64,000 nt of DNA from JABWCE01 sp964617955 (GCA_964617955.1 CAZTXB010000001.1:234423-298422); one strand, 5' to 3'; positions 9,154 through 19,026 are shown, counted from the first letter of the stretch. Made by a program: numbers and translations. The notes: generated by a model from the sequence alone, not told the origin.

Positions 9154-10958
9154 TTTTTCAATTTTTTAGCCAAAGCTTCATTTTTTCTGTAAATGTCCTT
9201 ATAAAAGGAGATGCTTCCATCTTGCTCAAAATTTACCGTTTTGTAATCGATATAAACCGGAATTGTATTTTTTAACTTAATGATTTCGGTATTTTTTATG
9301 GGCTTTAACAGTGAATCCGCCATTTGCAAGGCCGTATCGTAAGGCTGCAGTCCCATTTTAATTCTAAATTTATCGACCAGCAAACTGTCATTTTGCAATT
9401 TCAACAGAAATTCAGCCATTTGCACCGGATACTGCAAGCGCACGCATCCATGGCTTACCGCGCGGTTGGCCTGATAAAATTTTCCCTTCTCCGGTGTATC
9501 GTGCATGTAAATATTATGCCCATTCGGAAAATTGAACTTCAATTTTCCAAGAGAATTACCGTCTCCCGATTTTTGCCGAATTTTTACTTTCACTCCGTAA
9601 GGTGAAAACTTTTTCCAGTTAATGCTTGAGGCAGGAACCACCTTGCCATCCTTAACCACTTCAAAACCTTTTCGACTCAGGTAATTTGGGTTGTTCACGA
9701 TGTGATGGTACATTTCTTTGCCAATGATGCTGTTTGGCACCGTCCAGGTTGGGTTTACCACCACCTCCTTGATTCGGGACGCAATGACCGGTGTTTCACT
9801 GTTAATTGGCTTCGCTCTGGCATTTTTGGTTTTTAGGTATTCTTTATACCGCTCGTCATAATTCGACGCTTTGCTTTTGCCCACACATACTCTCATGGTT
9901 TTAATGCTGTCGCTGTGCATGCTCACTACAAATTCGCAGAGATTCACATACACGAATTGGCCAGTATCGGGTTTTGAAAACCAGCGCTCCCTCTCCAGGC
10001 ATACCATCAGGTTATCACTTAAGCGCGAGGAGGGTCCGCAAATGGTTTCAATAAATAGCGAATCGATGCTCCCTTTTGGAAGACCATACAACTGCCTTGT
10101 TTTTTGTATATAGTGTTCTCTTTGTTCTGAAATTTTTTGATACCAGCTCTCTTCTCCTCCATTGTCGGATTTCCAAATTTGTAGTAAGCGCTGGTTAATC
10201 ACTTTTGAATTGTGTTCGCTTTCGGCACTTTGAGAGGTATCATACTCTTGTTGCCTCGCACTGTACTTTGCATAGCGTTGATACAGCAATTGTAGTTTGT
10301 GGTAGTGCACCGAACTGGGCGACTTTAAGATAATTGAATCCTGAAAGCTCAAAGGTTCATTTAAAATGCCTAAAAGATTAAATCCGAGGACTTTCGTTAA
10401 AGACAGTTCGAAAAATGGTTTATAAAAGCGGTAAGGGTCCACCCGGCCTAAAGCCAGGTCTTTGTAAATGCTGAGCACTGACATTGAAATTAAATAATCT
10501 AAATCGGCCAGCAGATTATAATCGGCATCAGTGCGAATGTACTTAAGGCTGTCGAATGAACTCAACTTTAGCTTAATGAGTTTACCATTATAAAATTTTG
10601 AGTTTAAACCATGTGCTTCTGAGGAATTTAAAATGTATGTCAAATGGTTCCTGACAGAGGTATCCTTTAAATAAGATAGCCAAATAGGCCTACCACTTCT
10701 CTGAACATAAAACCATTTCAAAGTATCGCCAAACCTCCAGTCGTAAATACCCCTCGGTTTATAAGTTTCGTCCCTTGACTTTTCGATGATAAGGTCGGCC
10801 AATTTTTCAGGATTTAACCCGGGGATAAGCTCCTCAACCGGAACAAGGGTTTGGTCTTTTAGTTTCTTTTTGCACGTCGAAAAGGCAATCAGAGCTGTAA
10901 CTAAAAGCAGAGAATAACTTAATTTATGGTGAATGGGGTTGCCCAAGAGTGTGGGCAA
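9150..10958 (-). CDS. L,D-transpeptidase, YcbB/LdtD-like
   Basis: A 602-aa cell-wall enzyme that would form or exchange 3-3 peptidoglycan cross-links or attach proteins to peptide stems. A signal-like N terminus (about 15-29) ends in a weak lipobox FSTC. A long helical scaffold region (about 40-340) resembles the N-terminal domain of LdtD. The YkuD catalytic domain follows, with VVNPTWTVPNSI, LKFNFPNGHNIYMHDTP, and SHGCVRLQ containing the nucleophile Cys505. The length is close to E. coli LdtD (about 615). The start is a TTG (no in-frame ATG upstream of the signal sequence). It lies 12 bp downstream of a second, different L,D-transpeptidase gene on the same strand, so they are likely cotranscribed. 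Confidence 0.9.
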   Translation of the reverse strand: MPTLLGNPIHHKLSYSLLLVTALIAFSTCKKKLKDQTLVPVEELIPGLNPEKLADLIIEKSRDETYKPRGIYDWRFGDTLKWFYVQRSGRPIWLSYLKDTSVRNHLTYILNSSEAHGLNSKFYNGKLIKLKLSSFDSLKYIRTDADYNLLADLDYLISMSVLSIYKDLALGRVDPYRFYKPFFELSLTKVLGFNLLGILNEPLSFQDSIILKSPSSVHYHKLQLLYQRYAKYSARQQEYDTSQSAESEHNSKVINQRLLQIWKSDNGGEESWYQKISEQREHYIQKTRQLYGLPKGSIDSLFIETICGPSSRLSDNLMVCLERERWFSKPDTGQFVYVNLCEFVVSMHSDSIKTMRVCVGKSKASNYDERYKEYLKTKNARAKPINSETPVIASRIKEVVVNPTWTVPNSIIGKEMYHHIVNNPNYLSRKGFEVVKDGKVVPASSINWKKFSPYGVKVKIRQKSGDGNSLGKLKFNFPNGHNIYMHDTPEKGKFYQANRAVSHGCVRLQYPVQMAEFLLKLQNDSLLVDKFRIKMGLQPYDTALQMADSLLKPIKNTEIIKLKNTIPVYIDYKTVNFEQDGSISFYKDIYRKNEALAKKLKN

Positions 10959-10970
10959 AGTTAAAGTTTC

Positions 10971-11807
10971 CTATATATTTTGAAAGGAAACTTTTGATGG
11001 GAGATCAGAATTTAAAATCTCCGACTTTTTCAAATAATTCTTATCGGGATAATAGATGAAAAGGCAAGAGCCCCCTTCGATGGTTTTGATCAACCATTTA
11101 TTGATTTTGGTGGGAACGGCAGGGCAACCCTGACTACGTCCCAAACGCTTATGGTTACGAATGTAGCGGTTACACACATAATCGGCACCATGCATAACGA
11201 TTCCGCGGTCGAAGGCATTGTCGTTAAATCCTTCCTCAACACCATGAAGGCGCAAAGAGAAATCATTTTTCCCCATATAATCCATGCCGGTTACATAAAA
11301 TCCAAGGCTGCTTTTAAAAGTTTCGTGCGAATTTGAAAATGAGTTTGCATATTCTTCTCCACTATTTCGGCCATGTGCAACCAACTCGTGCACAACTATT
11401 TTACGTTTTTCCAAATCCAAGACCCATAACCGGCGTTGATTGGCCGATAATTCAAAATCTAAAACGGATAAATAGCGGCTGTTTGATAGCATGCCTTCGC
11501 TTTTCATCACGATATAACCCTTGTAGGCTTTATAAAAGACATCGTATCTTAATCGGTTCCAATTGTTGAACTGAAACGCATCGTACATATCCTGTGTGCC
11601 AGCTTCAAACAGATCGATGGCCGAATCGCCTGAGCCCAAGGGCTGCAAGGCCGGATCAAATACAGGTTTTAATTCTGAACCCAAATCTGATGTCGGAACA
11701 TCGTTAGTGGAGCGGTCCTCTGATTTAGTAGATTGGAAAGACATGAAAATCAGTGATACCAAAATCACTGTTACTGCCTTGTTTACCATCCACTTTTTCT
11801 TCATCAT
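10971..11807 (-). CDS. Murein L,D-transpeptidase catalytic domain (YkuD_2) family protein
   Basis: A 278-aa exported protein with an N-terminal membrane/signal segment (about 8-25). The C-terminal half is the YkuD_2 type catalytic domain: LWVLDLEKRKIVVHELVAHG, LRLHGVE, RGIVMHGADYV with His206, and GRSQGCPAV with the candidate nucleophile Cys228. This variant family is widespread in Bacteroidota; the precise linkage it forms is not established from sequence. It is the upstream gene of a two-gene unit with the LdtD-like enzyme (12-bp gap). The start ATG at 11807 is followed directly by a second ATG codon. Confidence 0.88.
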   Translation of the reverse strand: MMKKKWMVNKAVTVILVSLIFMSFQSTKSEDRSTNDVPTSDLGSELKPVFDPALQPLGSGDSAIDLFEAGTQDMYDAFQFNNWNRLRYDVFYKAYKGYIVMKSEGMLSNSRYLSVLDFELSANQRRLWVLDLEKRKIVVHELVAHGRNSGEEYANSFSNSHETFKSSLGFYVTGMDYMGKNDFSLRLHGVEEGFNDNAFDRGIVMHGADYVCNRYIRNHKRLGRSQGCPAVPTKINKWLIKTIEGGSCLFIYYPDKNYLKKSEILNSDLPSKVSFQNI

Positions 11808-11988
11808 TTTTTTGAGGTACGCGAATAAAAGAATTTTACTTTAAATTAAAAAATTTTTAAAACTCCAATTAGAACGAATTGGCAGATAAAAACAGTATGT
11901 TTATCGATAGAAAAAATTGCAATGCTTTGATTTTATGTTGTTTATAATTTTTATTCAATTTTTAACGATAATTGCCTTTGTTTGAAGT

Positions 11989-13290
11989 ATGACAAACGCA
12001 AGGAATAATCCCAAGGTTATGTTTGGTTGGGCTATGTACGATTGGGCAAACTCCGTTTATAATTTAGTGATTACCACGGCGATCTTTCCCATTTTTTATG
12101 CCAGTCAAACCAGCCATAAAACAGAAGGAAACGGTGAACTATACGACCAGGTGAGTTTTTGGGGATATCAGTTCAGCAATACCGAATTGTACAATTACGT
12201 CTTTTCCTTCGCCTATCTGATTGTAGTGTTTACAGCGCCCATTTTAAGTGGAGTGGCCGATTATTCAGGCAATAAAAAATTGTTTTTAAAAATATTTTGT
12301 TACATGGGTTCCATGTGTTGTATGACCTTGTTCTTTTTCGACGGTGCGCACTTAGAATGGAGCATGTTTCCTGTAATGCTGGCCTGTGTCGGATTTTGGG
12401 GAAGTCTTGTTTTTTACAATGCCTACCTTCCTGAGATTGCTGAGCCCGCCATGCACGATAAGCTCAGTGCCCGTGGATTTTCAATGGGTTATATTGGCAG
12501 TACCCTGGTTCTGGTACTAAGTTTAATAGCCATTAAGGTTTTTGACGTAAATGCGCGTTACATTTTTGTAGTTGTCGGACTCTGGTGGGCCGGTTTTGCC
12601 CAAATCACCTATGCCCGCTTGCCCAAATCTCCTGTGCTTAAAACTTTAAAAAACCCTTTTTTAAATGGTTTCAGAGAACTCAAAAAAGTAGCCTTGGAAA
12701 TCAAAGAACAATCGGTTTTGAAAAAGTACTTAATTTCATACTTCACCTACAATTGCGGTGTACAAACAGTTTTAATCGTGGCAGTTCCCTTTGCCAACAA
12801 AGAAATTTTTACAGGCGACGACAAAAGTGGCCTCATTGTAGCGGTAATCATCATACAATTGCTTGCTGCAGTCGGCGCCATTTTCATGAGCCGCCTATCG
12901 GGCAAAATTGGAAACTTCAATGTAATCAAAGCCACTGTTTTCATTTGGATGATTGGTTGTGTGGCGGGTTATTTGATCCGAACGCCGGTTCAATTTTATT
13001 TTCTTGCCGCATTGATCGGTTTTTTAATGGGGGGCATTCAAAGCATGAGCCGAAGTACCTTTTCTAAACTCATACCGGCCACCAAAGACAACGCTTCTTA
13101 TTTCAGCTTTTACGACGTTTCTGAAAAAATAGGGTTGGTCATAGGGGTGTTCCTATTTGGCTTCATTGAAGGTATTACGCATGACATGCGCCAAAGTATC
13201 TTAATGCTTATTGGTCTATTTGCCCTTGGCTTCCTGTTTTTACTGCGAATTAAGTATTTGGAAGGTAAATTGGCTTTGGAAAACGACTAG
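11989..13290 (+). CDS. UMF1-family MFS transporter (Atg22-like)
   Basis: A 433-aa inner-membrane protein with about 12 hydrophobic segments. The N terminus MFGWAMYDWANSVYNLVI is the signature of the UMF1 (Atg22-related) branch of the major facilitator superfamily, and GFLMGGIQSMSRSTFSKLIP plus ASYFSFYDVSEKIG match the conserved late segments of that family. Eukaryotic Atg22 exports amino acids from the vacuole; the bacterial substrate is unknown. Start ATG at 11989. It is a single gene, convergent with uvrA. A weak 7-bp inverted repeat (13399-13405 with 13420-13426) sits between the two 3' ends but lacks a T-tract. Confidence 0.9.
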   Translation: MTNARNNPKVMFGWAMYDWANSVYNLVITTAIFPIFYASQTSHKTEGNGELYDQVSFWGYQFSNTELYNYVFSFAYLIVVFTAPILSGVADYSGNKKLFLKIFCYMGSMCCMTLFFFDGAHLEWSMFPVMLACVGFWGSLVFYNAYLPEIAEPAMHDKLSARGFSMGYIGSTLVLVLSLIAIKVFDVNARYIFVVVGLWWAGFAQITYARLPKSPVLKTLKNPFLNGFRELKKVALEIKEQSVLKKYLISYFTYNCGVQTVLIVAVPFANKEIFTGDDKSGLIVAVIIIQLLAAVGAIFMSRLSGKIGNFNVIKATVFIWMIGCVAGYLIRTPVQFYFLAALIGFLMGGIQSMSRSTFSKLIPATKDNASYFSFYDVSEKIGLVIGVFLFGFIEGITHDMRQSILMLIGLFALGFLFLLRIKYLEGKLALEND

Positions 13291-13416
13291 GCTCTATACT
13301 TCTATGCGGGTTTGAATGCTTTACCAAAGTTTGAATGGTATAACCATCGGATAGAATTAAAGCTTAAAGTGGCATACAAGATCAATGCCATGATAAGAAA
13401 AAGGACTTCGAAAAAG

Positions 13417-16236
13417 CTATCCTTTTAATTTGCCTTTGAGGTACATTCCGGTATGACTGTCCTTGCATTTGGAAAGTCCTTCAGGCACTCCTTCAAATAC
13501 CAAATGTCCGCCACCCTGTCCCCCTTCAGGGCCTATATCAATAATCCAATCAGCGCATTTAATCACCTCGAGGTTATGTTCGATAATAAGAATGCTATGG
13601 CCCTGGGCAATCAGAGCATTAAACGAAAGTAACAATTTATTGATGTCGTTAAAATGCAGCCCTGTGGTTGGCTCATCAAATATGAATAAAACGGGATCGG
13701 GATTTCGGCCCATGGCCAAAAATGAAGCCAGCTTTACACGCTGTGCCTCCCCTCCGCTCAGAGTTGCACTGCTTTGACCGAGGGTCACATAACCCAGGCC
13801 TACATCGGTCAAAGGTTTTAATTTGGAAACAATCCCCGACTTGCCATCAAAAAATTCAATGGCTTCATCCACCGTTAAACAAAGCACATCATAGATGGAT
13901 TTGCCTTTGTACAATACCTCAAGCACTTCATCTTTGAACCTTCTGCCTTTACAGGATTCGCAGGTGAGATGTAAATCGGCCATAAATTGCATTTCTACAA
14001 GCTCCTCGCCATCTCCCTTGCAGGTTTCACAACGCCCCCCCTCTACATTAAATGAATAGTGCTGCGGCTTAAACCCTCTTTGTTTCGACAAGGCCATTTC
14101 CGAATAAAGATCGCGAACATGGTCCCAGGCCTTTACGTAAGTCACCGGATTGCTCCGTGTCGATTTTCCTATGGGGTTTTGATCGATCAGTTCTACCTGT
14201 TTTACCTGCTTGATATCCCCTGAAATCCCGTCGATGTCGCCCGTTCGTATGCTTGTAAAATTACCTATGGCTTTTTGCAGAGCCGGGTAGAGTATCCCCT
14301 TTACCAAAGAGGTTTTACCGCTTCCGCTCACACCGGTCACACACGTCATCACATTCAAGGGGAATTTTACATGAATATTTTTTAGATTGTTCAAGCGGGC
14401 TCCCTTGATCTCTATATAGTTGCTCCAAGCACGCCTTACAATCGGCAGCTCAATTTTTATCTTTCCACTCAAATATTGACCGGTGAGGCTCTCGCTTTGA
14501 TAAATATGCTTGTACTCTCCTTCGTAAATTACATTTCCCCCAAAAGTACCTGCCAGAGGCCCGATGTCAATGAGATGGTCGCTGGCGGCCATCATTTCCT
14601 CGTCATGTTCCACCACCACAACCGAATTCCCGGAATTTCGCAGATTTTTTAATACTCCAATCAAGCGGTCAGTGTCACGGGGATGCAAGCCAATGCTCGG
14701 CTCGTCCAATATATACGTACTGCCTACCAAACTGCTTCCCAATGACGTGGCCAGGTTTATTCTCTGCGACTCACCACCGCTCAAGGAGCTGCTCAAGCGA
14801 TTAAGCGATAGGTAACCCAGCCCTACGTCTGCTAAATACCGCAAACGGTTTTTTATTTCAATTAGCAAACGCTGCGATACAGCAGCATCGCCGGCACTCA
14901 ATGTCAAATTTTCGAAATATTCCCTCGCATCATCTACCGGCATGAGTAGGATATCGCTGAGTGACGCGAATTGATGGCGAAATTTAAATTTTTTAGCAGG
15001 GGTGTTTGTATGAATCAGCTTGATATATTCGGCGTCCTTTCTCAAACGCACTCCTCTACAATCCGGACATAAAGTTTTACCCCTGTATTTGGATAGCATC
15101 ACCCGGTATTGAATTTTATAGGATTGTTCTTCAATAAATTTAAAAAATTGATTGATCCCTAAGATGTGATTCTTTCCCTGCCACAACACATCCTTTTCCT
15201 CTTCGCTCAGTAAATAGTAAGATCGGTGAATCGGGAAATTTAGCTTCATGGTGGTTGCAATAAAGGTATCCTTCCATTCGCTCATCCCTTCGCTGCGCCA
15301 AGGAGCCACTGCGCCTTCAAACACCGAAAGATTTTTATCCGTTATCACCAAATCTTCGTCAATGCCAATGATGGTGCCAAAGCCCTCACAGCGCTTACAG
15401 GCCCCATAAGGATTGTTAAAGCTCAATAAATTGACGGAGGGCTTTTCAAATTTGATGCCGTCCATTTCAAACTTGTTAGAAAAATCGTGCCATTGATCCT
15501 GGCCATTTTCTCTGGTTAGAATGCTTAATTCCCCGTGTCCTTCATAAAAAGCGGTTTGGACTGAATCGGCAAAGCGGCTGTCCTGAGTGCTGTCTGAATT
15601 GTCTTTCACCATGCGATCTATCACCAAAAAACTTTTTTTAAGTACCATTTTTGGGGTTTGCAGCAATTCTTCAATTTTAACCAACTCCCCTTCATGCCAT
15701 AATCGGGTGAAGCCATTTAACATCAGGATTTTTAATTTCTCCTCCGGTTTTTTCGAATCGGCCAAACTCACACAGATATAAATCTGAACCGCTTCAGTTA
15801 AACTCATGAGAAAGTTAACAACATCTTTGACTTCAAAACATTTTACTTCCTTACCGCTTACAGGACTGAGGGTATGGCCGGCTCTTGCAAACAAAAGCTT
15901 TAAATACTCATAAATCTCGGTACTGGTGGCTACCGTGCTTCGCGGGTTGCGCGTGTTCACTTTTTGTTCAATGGCAATGGAAGGAGACAAGCCTTTGATA
16001 TAATCGACCTCAGGCTTTTCGAGTTTACCTAAAAATTGCCTGGCATAGGAGGAAAGGCTTTCCACATAGCGCCTTTGCCCTTCGGCAAATAAGGTATCAA
16101 AAACAAGCGACGACTTACCTGATCCTGAAACACCGGTTACCACCACCAGTTTATTTCGAGGAATATTGATGTCGATGTTTTTTAAGTTATGGAGACGGGC
16201 TCCTTTTATTTCTATAAATTTTTCTTTTGGGTTCAC
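13417..16236 (-). CDS. uvrA: Excinuclease ABC subunit A
   Basis: UvrA, the damage-recognition ATPase of nucleotide excision repair, 939 aa, a normal length. It has two ABC modules. The first Walker A is GVSGSGKSS at residues 35-43; its signature (LSSSLSGGESQRINLA) and Walker B (YILDEPSIGLHPRD) come near the middle. The second Walker A is GVSGSGKTS, with signature SATLSGGEAQRVKLA and LFIFDEPTTGLHFND near the end. Zinc-binding CxxC pairs are seen at CKRCEGFG, CPDCRG, CETCKGDG and CESCKG. The start codon is GTG at 16236; no in-frame ATG fits better, and the following KEKFIEIKGARLHNLKNI is the usual UvrA N terminus. It stands alone, with 253 bp of unremarkable sequence before the htrA gene downstream boundary. 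Confidence 0.97.
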   Translation of the reverse strand: MNPKEKFIEIKGARLHNLKNIDINIPRNKLVVVTGVSGSGKSSLVFDTLFAEGQRRYVESLSSYARQFLGKLEKPEVDYIKGLSPSIAIEQKVNTRNPRSTVATSTEIYEYLKLLFARAGHTLSPVSGKEVKCFEVKDVVNFLMSLTEAVQIYICVSLADSKKPEEKLKILMLNGFTRLWHEGELVKIEELLQTPKMVLKKSFLVIDRMVKDNSDSTQDSRFADSVQTAFYEGHGELSILTRENGQDQWHDFSNKFEMDGIKFEKPSVNLLSFNNPYGACKRCEGFGTIIGIDEDLVITDKNLSVFEGAVAPWRSEGMSEWKDTFIATTMKLNFPIHRSYYLLSEEEKDVLWQGKNHILGINQFFKFIEEQSYKIQYRVMLSKYRGKTLCPDCRGVRLRKDAEYIKLIHTNTPAKKFKFRHQFASLSDILLMPVDDAREYFENLTLSAGDAAVSQRLLIEIKNRLRYLADVGLGYLSLNRLSSSLSGGESQRINLATSLGSSLVGSTYILDEPSIGLHPRDTDRLIGVLKNLRNSGNSVVVVEHDEEMMAASDHLIDIGPLAGTFGGNVIYEGEYKHIYQSESLTGQYLSGKIKIELPIVRRAWSNYIEIKGARLNNLKNIHVKFPLNVMTCVTGVSGSGKTSLVKGILYPALQKAIGNFTSIRTGDIDGISGDIKQVKQVELIDQNPIGKSTRSNPVTYVKAWDHVRDLYSEMALSKQRGFKPQHYSFNVEGGRCETCKGDGEELVEMQFMADLHLTCESCKGRRFKDEVLEVLYKGKSIYDVLCLTVDEAIEFFDGKSGIVSKLKPLTDVGLGYVTLGQSSATLSGGEAQRVKLASFLAMGRNPDPVLFIFDEPTTGLHFNDINKLLLSFNALIAQGHSILIIEHNLEVIKCADWIIDIGPEGGQGGGHLVFEGVPEGLSKCKDSHTGMYLKGKLKG

Positions 16237-16489
16237 TTACATCGGCAAAGGTAGTTATTAAAAACTCGGGGGATTCACTGAAATGATTAAAATTGCTGGA
16301 AGGCGGTTAGGACTTTTTTTGATTAAAAATGCAAGATTCCTTCAAGTGATTAACAGCAGCCTTCCCTATGGAATTATTCATCCAAAAATCGCAGCACCTT
16401 TCTCATTATTTCGTAAAGCCTTCTTAGCGCCTGTCTGTTGAAACCAAAAGATTTCACTCAAAGTTTGTACTAAAGGCTAAGAGCAGCCA

Positions 16490-17926
16490 TCAATAAAAAT
16501 AAAACTGCGTTACGCTTTTTTGTCCGTTAGGAGCCACAATTTCCACAATCACCCTTCCCTTCGAATTTTCAAGAATGCTGATCATCTCTTCAGCCGTTTT
16601 GTCTTTTTTCTGGTTTACCGACACAATAATATAGCCTTCGCCAAAGCCCATTTGGGCAATTCGACCTCCGCCAACCCGCACTATTTTTATGCCGGTTAAA
16701 ATGTCGTATAAATCCTTTTCAACCTTGGTTACCGGTTCAAAGTCGGCATCTAATTCCTCTGACTTGAGAATCTGCCTCTTGTATATTGATGTGCCGCCGT
16801 CTTCATTCACCAACTGAATGGTTTTTTCGATTTCCTTTCCCTCCCTTAAAATGGTGAGGGTGATTTCATCGCCGGGGCGGTAATAGGCCAATTGTTCGTC
16901 AAAAATGGATTTGTTGTCGATGATGTGCCCGTTGATTTTAAGTATAATGTCGGTAACCTCTATATGTTTTTTAGCATCCGGATTACTCTCCGACACCGAA
17001 TTGACATAAACCCCAACATCCTGATCTTTGTATTTCTCGGCCAGTTTGCCTTCCAAACTTTCAACCGTTAATCCGGTAAAAGCTCTCTGAACAGCGCCAT
17101 ATTCCCTTAAATCTTTAATGATTTTAGCCACAATTTTTGATGGGATAGCGAAACCATATCCCACATAAGAACCGGTTTTAGAAGCAATAGCGGTATTGAT
17201 ACCCACCAAATTGCCTTCCAAATCAACCAAAGCTCCTCCGCTATTGCCCGGATTGATAGCCGCATCGGTTTGAATAAACGACTCAATGGGAAACTGATCA
17301 CTCACAATGCTTATGTTTCGTCCCTTTGCGCTCACAATGCCTGCAGTAACTGTTGAGTTAAGGTTAAATGGGTTGCCTACCGCAACCACCCACTCTCCTA
17401 TCTTTAATTGGTCGGAATTTGCAAATTGAATCACAGGCAGATTGTCTACTTCGATTTTCAAAAGCGCTAAATCTGACGAAGGATGCGCCCCAATAAGCTT
17501 GGCTTTATAGGTTCGTTTGTTTTTATTAAGCACCACTTCTATGGTCTTAGCTCCTTTAATTACGTGGCTGTTGGTCACAATGTAGCCGTCTTTGGATACG
17601 ATCACGCCGCTGCCGGTACTGGCTACTTCCCCTATGCTTCCGAACGGATCAAAGTCGAAAAACCACCCGAAACCGCTCGTTCGCTGCACTTCGGATGTGG
17701 TTTTAATAAATACCACGCATGGGGTGGCCACTTCACTCGCCTTGACAAAATCTAAGGTCGCTACTCCGCTTGCAGGATAGGATACCCTTTGACCAAAGAT
17801 TCCTCTTTCCTCAAAGCCTGATCCTGGATCTGCCTTACCCAAAGATTGATACAACCATGAACCGCCTACACCACTACCTGCTGCTACCAAAATTAATAAA
17901 ATCCAACTTCTTGTTTTAATCATCAT
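16490..17926 (-). CDS. HtrA/DegQ-type trypsin-like serine protease with two PDZ domains
   Basis: Envelope quality-control protease/chaperone of the Do family, 478 aa. An N-terminal membrane or signal segment (about 8-25) places it in the periplasm. The catalytic triad is visible: His121 in TNSHVIKG, Asp152 in PSSDLALLK, Ser229 in NPGNSGGAL. PDZ1 runs about 285-375 (TGLTVESL, VGVYVNSV, ILKINGHII, LTILREGKE) and a more divergent PDZ2 about 405-478. The protein starts MMIK; the ATGs at 17926 and 17923 cannot be separated. Transcription starts in the 99 bp before the tandem repeat array, so that array lies directly upstream of this gene. Confidence 0.93.
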   Translation of the reverse strand: MMIKTRSWILLILVAAGSGVGGSWLYQSLGKADPGSGFEERGIFGQRVSYPASGVATLDFVKASEVATPCVVFIKTTSEVQRTSGFGWFFDFDPFGSIGEVASTGSGVIVSKDGYIVTNSHVIKGAKTIEVVLNKNKRTYKAKLIGAHPSSDLALLKIEVDNLPVIQFANSDQLKIGEWVVAVGNPFNLNSTVTAGIVSAKGRNISIVSDQFPIESFIQTDAAINPGNSGGALVDLEGNLVGINTAIASKTGSYVGYGFAIPSKIVAKIIKDLREYGAVQRAFTGLTVESLEGKLAEKYKDQDVGVYVNSVSESNPDAKKHIEVTDIILKINGHIIDNKSIFDEQLAYYRPGDEITLTILREGKEIEKTIQLVNEDGGTSIYKRQILKSEELDADFEPVTKVEKDLYDILTGIKIVRVGGGRIAQMGFGEGYIIVSVNQKKDKTAEEMISILENSKGRVIVEIVAPNGQKSVTQFYFY

Positions 17927-18025
17927 TCTTTACCAATATTTTGCGCGAAGTTACAAAATTGTCATTATTGCATCCAAGTGATTCAACCGCTGGTTTAATA
18001 CTTTTGTCTAATTGATAATGAAGTA

Positions 18026-18724
18026 CGCTTTCCGTCGGTTAAAACCGACGGCAATGGATATAGATACCGTTTGCAAGAAAATAGAATTGGGTATAGGAAA
18101 TCCATGACTTGTAAATGCGATTGTGTTAGAACCTAAAATTAGACTATTCAGAATTTAACAGTATATACAATTAGCAAAATCAAAGCCCCTCCTCCTTTCA
18201 ACCGCTTTCCGTCGGTTAAAACCGACGGCAATGGATATAGATACCGTTGGCAAGAAATGAGAATTAGGTATAGAATAGCCATGACTTGTAAATTAGGTGG
18301 TGTTAGAACCTAAAATTAGAAAATTCAGAATTTAACAGTATATGCAATTAGAAAAATAACCAGCCCTCCTCCACTCAACCGCTTTCCGTCGGTTAAAACC
18401 GACGGCAATGGATATAGATACCGTTGGCAAGAAATGAGAATTAGGTATAGAATAGCCATGACTTGTAAATTAGGTGGTGTTAGAACCTAAAATTAGAAAA
18501 TTCAGAATTTAACAGTATATGCAATTAGAAAAATAACCAGCCCTCCTCCACTCAACCGCTTTCCGTCGGTTAAAACCGACGGCAATGGATATAGATACCG
18601 TTGGCAAGAAATGAGAATTAGGTATAGAATAGCCATGACTTGTAAATTAGGTGGTGTTAGAACCTAAAATTAGAAAATTCAGAATTTAACAGTATATACC
18701 ATTAGCAAAATCACAGCCCCTCCT
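18026..18724. repeat. Tandem array of about four 177-bp units, each headed by a palindromic REP-like hairpin
   Basis: Unit starts at 18026, 18203, 18380 and 18557 give an exact 177-bp period. Each unit opens with CGCTTT and the palindrome CCGTCGGTTAAAACCGACGG (18032, 18209, 18386, 18563), followed by CAATGGATATAGATACCG. Units 2 and 3 read as identical over their full length and unit 4 is the same until its last about 35 bp. Unit 1 differs at many positions in its middle. The tail of unit 4 resembles the tail of unit 1 (ATTAGCAAAATCA), as expected if inner units arose by unequal exchange. No ORF of note runs through the array, although the period is a multiple of three. The array sits upstream of htrA (ending left) and of the small lipoprotein gene at 19027. 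Apart from the array and the terminal hairpin, 17927-19026 contains nothing recognised. Confidence 0.95.
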
Positions 18725-18759
18725 CCATTGCCGTCGGTTTCAACCGACGGTTACAATGG
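18725..18759. repeat. Terminal REP-like hairpin closing the tandem array
   Basis: A fifth copy of the palindromic core, CCGTCGGTT-TC-AACCGACGG at 18731-18750, lies 168 bp after the fourth and is flanked by CCATTG (18725-18730) and CAATGG (18754-18759), which pair with each other around a 3-nt TTA bulge. The 177-bp unit does not continue after it. Together with the right arm found in units 1-4 (AACCGACGGCAATGG) it implies an ancestral element with a 15-bp perfect stem. It resembles the REP-type palindromes of Bacteroidota genomes in design; no transposase gene is nearby. Confidence 0.8.
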
Positions 18760-19026
18760 AATCCGAGCTGGCATTTCCCCTATCAGGTCAACAGCAGATT
18801 CCATTTCTCAAAATATTGACTTTCCCTAGCGTGATGATTTTTCAAGCTTTTTACCTTAATTTTAATTTCAAAAGAAAACATTTAATATTCTCAAGGATGC
18901 ATTTTATTTCTATAAGCAGGAATATTCAAGTTTGACAGGATTTATGAAAATATACATAACTTGCGAAAAATAATTGGATAACCTTAACCCAGCGGCGAGG
19001 TGACCAATTTTACAGCAACTTTGAAC

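Noticed and set aside
13397..13430. Terminator between the MFS gene and uvrA
   Set aside because: The 7-bp inverted repeat overlaps the uvrA stop and lacks a T-tract; too weak to annotate separately.
18032..18582. Terminators of htrA
   Set aside because: The palindromes lie upstream, not downstream, of htrA, and have no T-tract.
18026..18759. CRISPR array
   Set aside because: Repeated palindromes at regular distance look CRISPR-like, but the intervening about 157 bp are conserved rather than unique, and there are no cas genes in the window.
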